From contig JAFGSL010000116.1 of assembly GCA_016934645.1 (NCBI GenBank), forward strand, positions 1-11,382: a stretch of DNA of 11,382 nucleotides, in the 5' to 3' direction. Both the position numbers and the translations under genes were made by a program. Under the pieces are notes generated by a model that saw nothing but the letters and a program-made list of their open reading frames with translations, did no database searches and was not told where the DNA came from. Source of the DNA: Anaerolineae bacterium (GTDB lineage: Bacteria > Chloroflexota > Anaerolineae > B4-G1 > SLSP01). Numbering within the stretch: position 1 is the stretch's first letter; every line of letters starts with the position of its first letter. Shown one piece after another: positions 7,001 through 11,382 of this stretch.

Positions 7001-8308
7001 CAGGCTGGCCTGGCTAATCTCGGCAGATTCGACAACCGTGCTCAGCATCGACGTTGTGTCGCCGATAGGGGTGCAAATCACCTCGCCAGTATGCACGCTG
7101 ACGGTCAGGCTCAGGTCCGTCGCATTGCTCTCCGCAAGATAGGCGGCAAGAGCCTTCCGCATCGCCAGGGCAGCCAACACCGCGCGTTCCGGGTCGTCCT
7201 CGTGCGCGACCTGCCCGCCAAAGCACGCCGTCAGACCATCCCGGCGATACTGCTCCACACTACCCCCCAGCCGCGTGATCTCCGCTCCCAGCAGGTGCAA
7301 CGCGGGCGTGATCAGCTCCGCCCAAGCTTCGGTGTCCGCGTACTGCGACAGTGCTGCTGTGCCACGCAGGTCTGCCAGCAACAACGTGACCACGCGCCGT
7401 TCGCCTTCTAGCAGAGGTGTAGCGGCAGAAGGCGCTGGGGAAATCGGAGACAGGGGGACACGGTCGGAGACCGGCCCCAGCGGTTCAGAAGAAATGGATT
7501 GCGTGTCGGCGGATTTAACCGGCGGTTGAAGTTCACCACGGCGGATGTTCTCGTAGAGGGCGGTCGTCGCGGCTTCCGGCTCGATGCCCAGTTCGGTTTC
7601 CAGAATGCGGCGGCAGGCTTCGTATTGCACCAGGGCCATCCCGCGCTGACCGCTGCACGCCAAGGCCCGCATCCACTGCCGGTGCGCGCTCTCGCGCCAC
7701 GGCTCCAGGTCAACCTGGCGTTGGGCATAGCGAATGGCCTCCGCGTAGTCGCCGCGCTGCTCGGCGTGCGCCGCCAAGTGATCCAACACATCCAGCGCCT
7801 GGATGTGTAGTTTCTCACGCCAAGTAGTGATCCACGCCTCGAAAAGGTCGCTATCCAGCGAGAAGCCCGCGAGGAACTCGCCGCTGTGCAGTCCCGCCGC
7901 TTCGCGTAAACGAGCAACGCACGTCTCGCAATCTTCCAGCTTGGTGTGGATGTGAGCAGTTGTGGCGGCGATAGCATCGGTAAACGCTTGCACATCCAGC
8001 CCGTAGTCGGCTTCGACGTTGAACTGGAGCGTCTGGCGGCCGGTGAGTAAGACGGGTTGCGCGGCGTCACGATCTCCGATCGCCTTGCGCAGGTTGGCCA
8101 GCACGTGACGCAGGTTGGTACGCGCGTCACGCTCGGGCATATCCGGCCAGAGTAATCCCGCCAGCATCTCGCGGCGCTGCGGGCGCGAGTGTTCCACGGC
8201 GAGGTAGGCCAGCAGCGCGCGCACCTTGTCGGATTCGAAGGTGGTGATTGGTGCGCTGTCCAGCGTGGCTTGGAAGGAGCCAAGTAAAGATAGTACCAGG
8301 TGGCTCAT
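4010..8308 (-). CDS. SARP/BTAD regulator fused to degenerate cyclase, AAA ATPase and TPR domains
   Basis: 1432 residues, read on the minus strand. Order: OmpR/SARP-type winged helix (about 1-98; 'KVRALLAYLAVE', 'RTNLRHVLANLRKAIG'), BTAD helical domain (105-255), Pro/Ser linker (260-300), class III nucleotide cyclase-like domain (303-455), AAA_16-type ATPase (about 487-790; Walker A GEAGIGKS 516-523, Walker B 'PLVLVCEDLHWAD' 645-657), and about nine TPR-like repeats of about 40 residues (1003-1353). The architecture resembles AfsR/MalT-like signal-integrating regulators: the TPRs sense a ligand or partner, the ATPase switches, and the winged helix binds DNA. In the cyclase domain both metal-binding Asp appear kept (Asp313, Asp357), but the Asn-Arg catalytic pair is absent, so it is probably a sensory or structural relic. 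The start at 8308 follows AAAGGAGG; the earlier in-frame GTG at 8392 lies upstream of the probable promoter. GC falls sharply in the TPR half (below position about 5450). The divergent neighbour is the likely target. Confidence 0.9.
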   Translation of the reverse strand: MSHLVLSLLGSFQATLDSAPITTFESDKVRALLAYLAVEHSRPQRREMLAGLLWPDMPERDARTNLRHVLANLRKAIGDRDAAQPVLLTGRQTLQFNVEADYGLDVQAFTDAIAATTAHIHTKLEDCETCVARLREAAGLHSGEFLAGFSLDSDLFEAWITTWREKLHIQALDVLDHLAAHAEQRGDYAEAIRYAQRQVDLEPWRESAHRQWMRALACSGQRGMALVQYEACRRILETELGIEPEAATTALYENIRRGELQPPVKSADTQSISSEPLGPVSDRVPLSPISPAPSAATPLLEGERRVVTLLLADLRGTAALSQYADTEAWAELITPALHLLGAEITRLGGSVEQYRRDGLTACFGGQVAHEDDPERAVLAALAMRKALAAYLAESNATDLSLTVSVHTGEVICTPIGDTTSMLSTVVESAEISQASLDPGTIWVSDETHRLVAPLFTWTFLGENGYEPLAHWPQVDKGRGIAGLSSPLVGRDTELQALRKVIERLRSGIGGIVTVVGEAGIGKSRLVAELHKSITLQSPNLQWIEGRCFSYATSSAYQVWRDMLHAWLDVPADAVTEEVVDTLRQRVRTVCPDAFSDVYPFLVWLLSLPLDAVATARLRGIEAEGLQVLTFRAVETLLETAAQQTPLVLVCEDLHWADAISLALLEHLLALTDRVLLLFVCIFRPERERGCWHIRELAARTYEHRHIDVRLKVLSSDESAQLVGNLLTIESLPPELRGRILERAEGNPFYVEEIVRSLIDNAIIIYDESTEQWHATQALGDFTLPDTLYGVLMARIDRLPVGAKRVLQLASVIGRIVSYSLLAAIAERSTLDAHLVTLQRARMMREQARLPERARVSERAFIFHHQFTLEAVYGGLLRRARRVLHRRVAEALETLYPEHIEENLGLFAYHWDRSGDVEQARNYLCRAAEQATAQFANAEAADYLERALALTPETLSTKRYDLLLNLEQLHDLQGLRELQLNDLDKLQALAQTLNDGTPTGAERLGEVYQRRAQHAYLLGKFDEAIVASQQTIRLATIARSVRLEALGHLIWARVLRSHNAQIEDTEAHLTEAITLARAERLDNIEAQALAEMGLLYSLLLHRFDQARSCLKRCFTLYQNLGDRLGMARAQGHIGASYLWQGDLVTARDYQMRALRLHYGIGNLREQGWVLEGLGETTVGLGLYAEGSAYLQRSQNTFQKVGEVFGEGYVLSYLTRVCLILGQYEEAGLCSERQLQIGQDLDDLGFRIVSNIWRSEMEFCQRNPETALEFGQRAFTEAQKGATWRKFDALLVIGQALAALGDLEEATVTYKRALEVGDKPGRRASALVGLANIYTHQGQITEALTYVNEVLCEIDTADLISQTLYPAGIYLMCYRVLKTAQDERGDAVLEKAHTLLQELAARIDDEVLRRSFLENVAAHRDIVTEWERVHTGVG

Positions 8309-8311
8309 TGC

Positions 8312-8319
8312 CCTCCTTT
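8312..8319 (-). promoter_or_regulatory. Ribosome binding site of the large regulator
   Basis: Read on the minus strand it is AAAGGAGG, preceded by G and followed by GCA and then ATG. The same GAAAGGAG core with a 4-nt gap occurs before the divergent gene at 8496, and the core also precedes the pentapeptide gene. It sets the regulator start at 8308. Confidence 0.75.
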
Positions 8320-8352
8320 CGCTGATAGCAAAAAGCCAACTCCCTGTATGCC

Positions 8353-8361
8353 ATTGTAGCA
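8353..8361 (-). promoter_or_regulatory. Extended -10 promoter for the large regulator
   Basis: The minus strand reads TGC-TACAAT, an extended -10 element with five of six matches to TATAAT. No good -35 is found at 16-18 nt, as is usual for extended -10 promoters. Transcription would begin near 8345, giving a leader of about 37 nt. A 5-bp dyad (tatgc 8347-8351, gcata 8359-8363) brackets the element and could be an operator. Confidence 0.55.
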
Positions 8362-8397
8362 TATTTTTAGACAAAAGCGGAATCTTTCGCACAAATT

Positions 8398-8437
8398 ACT
8401 AACGATGTACTCACGTTTCACTCACGTTTAGCACACA
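8398..8437 (+). repeat. Tandem heptamers at 11-bp spacing, candidate SARP operator
   Basis: ACTAACG (8398), ACTCACG (8409) and ACTCACG (8420) recur exactly every 11 bp; the last two share ten bases (ACTCACGTTT). A weaker copy, GCACACA, falls in the same phase at 8431. SARP winged helices are known to bind heptamer direct repeats spaced one helical turn (11 bp) apart just upstream of the -10 box. The array lies between the regulator and its divergent neighbour, 66 nt or more before the latter's start and upstream of the regulator's own promoter. Binding by this regulator is inference. Confidence 0.6.
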
Positions 8438-8446
8438 CCCTGCGAA

Positions 8447-8452
8447 TAGAGT
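8447..8452 (+). promoter_or_regulatory. Possible -10 box for the exported-protein gene
   Basis: TAGAGT matches TATAAT at four of six positions and starts 9 nt after the weakest heptamer of the array, close to the 8-bp gap known for SARP-activated promoters. There is no -35 of note, as expected for an activator-dependent promoter. The assignment is tentative. Confidence 0.28.
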
Positions 8453-8483
8453 AAAGAGGATCGCAAGTCGTTTGTGAATGAAC

Positions 8484-8491
8484 GAAAGGAG
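8484..8491 (+). promoter_or_regulatory. Ribosome binding site choosing ATG 8496
   Basis: GAAAGGAG ends 4 nt before ATG 8496, matching the layout at the divergent gene. It lies inside the frame if ATG 8478 were used, and 8478 has no Shine-Dalgarno of its own, so 8496 is preferred. Confidence 0.65.
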
Positions 8492-8495
8492 AGGA

Positions 8496-11000
8496 ATGAT
8501 AAATAAAGGGTTGAGACGCGTCATCGTCGCTCTCGCTGTAGCCCTTGGATGTTGTGCTTTGCTCACGCTTGACATCGCGGAGCGCACTCCATCTACCAGC
8601 CTGGCGCAGGCTGCATGGTCGTGGGACTCAACGCCCGTCACCACAACCTACCTCACCTACGAACTGCAGAACGGCTACATCCACAATTGGCTGGTGGCCG
8701 GTGCAGAGTCCAAACCAGCAGACCAGACCGAGGACCTAGCCGATATCACGCGCCTCCCATCGGAAAACACATCCTTCGTGCATGACGGACTTAAAATGCG
8801 CTGGATCTACTACAAGACGCTCGATGACCACTTCATCGATCTGATGGTCACCGGTGATCCCCGCCCTGCGCACGTCTGGGCCTACGCGCAGGTAGAGATT
8901 CCTTCAACACGTGAGGTGATCTTGGTCCTCACCGCCTATGGCCCCACCGCTCTGTGGATCAACGGAGAGCCCTTGTCGGGCCTGGATATCGAACACGGTT
9001 CTGCAGCAAAACACGTATCGCTACCTGCCCAGCTAAACGCAGGCCACAATGGGGTCCTGCTACGCTTCGAGATACCTGCCGTCTCCCCCTTCTCGGTGGG
9101 GGGCGCGCTCCAAATCGTGCAAACCGGCAAACCTGAGCCCCTGCTTGTTCTCCTTCCCACGGAAACCGCCGATGTCGCGCTGCGCCAATACTACGAGCAA
9201 TTGCTGGAGACAGCCTATCTGGAGTCGGTGGTGGACGTGCGAGGCAATCGCGTGCGTGTGAACTGGCCCACGGACCTGGATCTTTCCGGTGAATGCGAGG
9301 TGCAAATCCAGGATGCGCGGCATCGCATCTATGTGGAACAGTCTCCCTATGTCGAAGCCGGTTTGAGCATCGATGCCGGTCATCCGGCGCGCATCTGGGA
9401 GGGCGACTATTTTGTCGTGTTTCGCGCGCCGATTGCTGAATACTCCTATGGACTACGCTACCAATACAAACTGCCAGTCCATATTGTTGACAATGCCTAT
9501 TCGACCGAACCCTACGGGACGTATGCCGACCGCCGCCTGGAAGCGCTTCAGGATGCGGCCAAACGCGAGAATTCGGCTTTTTCTGAGATAGCCCGTCTGG
9601 CCTTGGGGCCAGACGCTGACCCGGATACGGAACGGCTTACAGTCCTGGTTGAGCATGCTGCCGCACTGGAGAGCGATGTGGAATGGATGGGCCTCCTGGG
9701 ACTGGTCACGCGGCTCACAGCAACTGGGACCCTCGACGCACCCACACGCAATGCGGTCGAGGAGCTTCTGGCGGCGAAACTGCCTGAGCAGCCGTCAGCA
9801 TCTGCCGGGTGCCCGCTGCTAGCCCTCACCTGGCGGCTGTTGGCCGGCCAACTCTATCCGCAGCGCATCCTCGACACTGCCGGGAACACGGGGGCGACGC
9901 TGCGCCGGCAGAGCGAGGGCCAACTGTGGAGCGAACTGAAACGGCAAACGGCCTTTACTGCCGGTGAGGGGGGTTGTTCGGTGGAAGCTAACGTCGTTGC
10001 CTTGGCGCACCTTCTCGACCTGGCCGAAGAGGCGCGACTGCGCGAACTGAGCCGCAGCGCCCTTGACGCTCTCTTCATGGCGCTCGATCAATACGCCTTC
10101 CAAGGGGTGCTGAGTTCCGCTTTCCGGCGGACGGCCGCACCGATGGCAACCAGTCACCGTCTTTCAGATGCAGCAGGAATCAGCCGTCTGCTTTGGGGTG
10201 TCGGCGTGTACAACCGTCACATGGCGGGCACGGTGAGTCTAGCCATCTCCTCCTATGAGCCGTTAGCGCTGGCTTACGCGCTGCCGTCCACTGAAAAAGC
10301 TGTCACCTGGACGCAAGCACCTCTGAGGACGGGACGCACGGCCTGGCAAACGCTTCTCAACGCCCAGCCACAACTCACACAGGCACTCTACCGCACACCA
10401 GACGTGATGCTCGATTCAGTCTCCGGATACCGTCCCGGCGAGCGCGGGGCGGATGAGCATCTTTGGCAGGCAACCTTGGGGCCGGACGCTGTGGTCTTTG
10501 TCAATCACCCGGCAAACTTGAGCGAATCTTCCGACCATCTACCCAATCGCTGGTTGGGCAACGTCACTCTCCCAGCCGTAGCCCAGTGGCGAGAAACGTT
10601 GATCGCAATCCATGCACTGCCGGAAGATGACTGGCTAGGCTTCACCCACGCCTACTTCCCTGCCCTCGCCTTCGACGAGATTGCATTTGAAGATAATTGG
10701 GTATTCGCCCAAAAGAATGACGGGCACGTGGCCCTTACCGCGTCCCAAGCCCTCACTCCCGTCCGCACCGGGCTGACGGCTTACCACGAACTGCGTGCTT
10801 ACGGGCAGCACACCGTCTGGCTCTGCATCGTGGGATCCGATGCAACAGATGGCTCGTTCGCCGCGTTCCGCAAGGCTGTGCTGGCCCTGGACGTCACGTT
10901 CGAGGATCTGGGTGTGCGGATGGAGACCCTGGGTGGCGAGGAAGTCAGCTTCGCCTGGGGAAAATCGCTTCGCGTCAGAGATGGTTCAAAGCAGCCCTAG
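8496..11000 (+). CDS. Large exported protein, jelly-roll-like module plus lyase-like C-terminal region
   Basis: 834 residues from ATG 8496. A signal peptide is clear: basic LRR at 6-8, hydrophobic run 9-25, and a likely signal peptidase I cut after Ala39 (A-Q-A). Residues about 45-210 look like a beta-sandwich: 'WAYAQVEIPSTREVILVLTA', then 'TALWINGEPL', then 'LNAGHNGVLLRFEI', the usual pattern of galactose-binding-like modules of glycoside-active enzymes. Residues 240-330 are a second beta-rich stretch. Residues 340-640 are mostly helical. Residues 650-800 are beta-rich, with 'DEHLWQATLGPDAVVFVNHP' and 'GFTHAYFPALAFDE', containing the conserved-looking His655, His671 and His718. Helical-then-beta architecture is known in heparinase II/III and alginate lyase families, so an enzyme acting on acidic polysaccharide outside the membrane is plausible, but I cannot name the family or prove catalysis. 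The gene diverges from the large regulator and ends at its own terminator. Confidence 0.8.
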   Translation: MINKGLRRVIVALAVALGCCALLTLDIAERTPSTSLAQAAWSWDSTPVTTTYLTYELQNGYIHNWLVAGAESKPADQTEDLADITRLPSENTSFVHDGLKMRWIYYKTLDDHFIDLMVTGDPRPAHVWAYAQVEIPSTREVILVLTAYGPTALWINGEPLSGLDIEHGSAAKHVSLPAQLNAGHNGVLLRFEIPAVSPFSVGGALQIVQTGKPEPLLVLLPTETADVALRQYYEQLLETAYLESVVDVRGNRVRVNWPTDLDLSGECEVQIQDARHRIYVEQSPYVEAGLSIDAGHPARIWEGDYFVVFRAPIAEYSYGLRYQYKLPVHIVDNAYSTEPYGTYADRRLEALQDAAKRENSAFSEIARLALGPDADPDTERLTVLVEHAAALESDVEWMGLLGLVTRLTATGTLDAPTRNAVEELLAAKLPEQPSASAGCPLLALTWRLLAGQLYPQRILDTAGNTGATLRRQSEGQLWSELKRQTAFTAGEGGCSVEANVVALAHLLDLAEEARLRELSRSALDALFMALDQYAFQGVLSSAFRRTAAPMATSHRLSDAAGISRLLWGVGVYNRHMAGTVSLAISSYEPLALAYALPSTEKAVTWTQAPLRTGRTAWQTLLNAQPQLTQALYRTPDVMLDSVSGYRPGERGADEHLWQATLGPDAVVFVNHPANLSESSDHLPNRWLGNVTLPAVAQWRETLIAIHALPEDDWLGFTHAYFPALAFDEIAFEDNWVFAQKNDGHVALTASQALTPVRTGLTAYHELRAYGQHTVWLCIVGSDATDGSFAAFRKAVLALDVTFEDLGVRMETLGGEEVSFAWGKSLRVRDGSKQP

Positions 11001-11006
11001 GGCTGC
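10991..11006. repeat. 16-bp perfect palindrome across the stop codon
   Basis: gcagccctagggctgc is its own reverse complement and contains the TAG stop (10998-11000). With no loop it would form a poor RNA hairpin. It could be a protein site or a chance event. Confidence 0.4.
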
Positions 11007-11016
11007 CGACGTGAAA

Positions 11017-11057
11017 GGGCGGTGGAGTCATGGGGGTACTCCACCGCCCATTTTTTT
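11017..11057 (+). terminator. Intrinsic terminator after the exported-protein gene
   Basis: A perfect 12-bp GC-rich stem (11017-11028 with 11038-11049) carries a 9-nt loop, followed by A and seven T (11051-11057). It starts 17 nt after the stop and isolates the gene from the next one. Confidence 0.9.
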
Positions 11058-11094
11058 ATCAGACAGTGCACCCTCTTCCACAGATTGACAAACG

Positions 11095-11103
11095 TGATAC
11101 AAT
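11095..11103 (+). promoter_or_regulatory. Extended -10 promoter for the zinc-ribbon gene
   Basis: TGA-TACAAT, the same -10 hexamer and TGn extension as the regulator promoter at 8353-8361. A perfect TTGACA at 11085-11090 is only 7 nt upstream, too close to serve as its -35. The start would fall near 11110, leaving a leader of about 80 nt. Confidence 0.5.
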
Positions 11104-11133
11104 GCGTATGTGAACAAAGTACAGGGGTGTCAA

Positions 11134-11168
11134 GACTTTGGACTTGAGACTTTTGACTTTGGACTATT
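11134..11168 (+). repeat. Five tandem 7-bp repeats in the leader of the zinc-ribbon gene
   Basis: GACTTTG, GACTTGA, GACTTTT, GACTTTG and GACTATT follow each other without gaps; four begin GACTT and one GACTA. The array ends 4 nt before the GCAGGAGG ribosome-site region and lies downstream of the probable promoter, so it would be transcribed. It resembles short tandemly repeated heptanucleotides known from other bacteria; no role can be assigned. Confidence 0.7.
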
Positions 11169-11188
11169 TCGCAGGAGGCATTGTATCC

Positions 11189-11382
11189 ATGAGCGACGAG
11201 ATCGAGTTCGTTTCCAATTACGGCGACCTGAGCAACGACCGGGGGTTTCAGTTTGAGTTTCACTGCAACCGCTGCGGCACGGGGTATCGGACACCGTTCC
11301 AGGCGTGGGCGGTAGGCACGGCGGCCTCGGTGCTGGATACGGCGAGCAGTCTGTTCGGCGGCATCTTCGGCTCCGCTGCCGA
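11189..11382 (+). CDS. Zinc-ribbon protein, 3' end outside window
   Basis: ATG 11189 follows AGGAGG (11173-11178) with a 10-nt gap, and the frame stays open to the window edge (64 codons). Residues 22-29 read 'HCNRCGTG', a CxxC knuckle typical of half a zinc ribbon; a second CxxC pair would be expected downstream. From about residue 36 the sequence turns small and hydrophobic ('WAVGTAASVLDTASSLFGG'), a possible amphipathic or membrane-associated helix. There is no signal peptide, so it is probably cytoplasmic. I recall similar short zinc-ribbon proteins in Chloroflexota, but their function is not known to me. It is separated from the previous gene by a terminator and has its own promoter, so it is an independent unit. 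Confidence 0.75.
   Translation, partial: MSDEIEFVSNYGDLSNDRGFQFEFHCNRCGTGYRTPFQAWAVGTAASVLDTASSLFGGIFGSAA

Noticed and set aside
7408..8283. 291-residue open frame in another minus-strand register within the regulator
   Set aside because: It overlaps the winged-helix and BTAD coding region, which has strong family matches. The alternative product is Arg/Ser/Pro/Trp-rich without recognisable motifs.
8309..8392. Longer start (GTG 8392) for the regulator, adding 28 residues
   Set aside because: The added part contains the probable promoter -10 box and has no Shine-Dalgarno. The ATG at 8308 has AAAGGAGG and begins directly at the conserved winged helix.
8410..8429. Start of a CRISPR or larger tandem repeat array
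   Set aside because: The units are only 11 bp apart with no spacers and do not extend beyond about 40 bp; an operator array fits better.
11085..11103. TTGACA plus TACAAT as a standard -35/-10 promoter
   Set aside because: The gap is only 7 nt, far below the 16-18 nt needed. The TGn extension explains the -10 on its own.

Overview
The window reads as chromosomal DNA of a GC-rich, free-living bacterium. Chloroflexota is the likeliest source. The evidence is a very large SARP/BTAD-type regulator fused to a cyclase-like domain, an AAA ATPase and TPRs, a CotH-like lipoprotein beside a Cthe_2159-type beta-helix protein, and a short zinc-ribbon protein of a kind I associate with that phylum. The phylum call is inference; no rRNA or other marker gene is present. 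No tRNA, rRNA, CRISPR array, transposase or phage gene was seen.

Layout. (1) Positions 2-2988, plus strand: the 3' part of a parallel beta-helix protein (Cthe_2159 family), then a CotH-kinase-family lipoprotein. The two are 80 nt apart, probably in one operon, and the operon closes with a strong intrinsic terminator (3001-3035). (2) Positions 3193-3909, plus: a pentapeptide-repeat protein with a C-terminal membrane segment. A 21-bp inverted repeat separates it from the next gene, which converges on it. (3) Positions 4010-8308, minus: a 1432-residue multidomain regulator (winged helix, BTAD, degenerate class III cyclase domain, AAA ATPase, nine TPR-like repeats). Its TPR half has clearly lower GC than its front half. 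(4) Positions 8309-8495: the divergent control region. It has an extended -10 promoter for the regulator and a tandem array of 11-bp-spaced heptamers, the geometry that SARP winged helices recognise. (5) Positions 8496-11000, plus: a large exported protein of no family I can name with certainty, with a jelly-roll-like module, a helical middle and a C-terminal domain reminiscent of heparinase/alginate-lyase-like proteins. An intrinsic terminator follows. (6) Positions 11058-11382: an extended -10 promoter, a leader with five tandem 7-bp repeats, and the 5' end of a zinc-ribbon protein cut by the window edge.

How the parts may work together (inference). The CotH lipoprotein and the beta-helix protein probably form a cell-surface module, with the beta-helix binding acidic polysaccharide and the kinase-like protein modifying a surface partner. 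The large regulator is best placed to control the divergent exported protein, and possibly itself, through the heptamer array. That regulator, array and exported-protein unit is the most promising candidate here for an undescribed signal-to-surface system.
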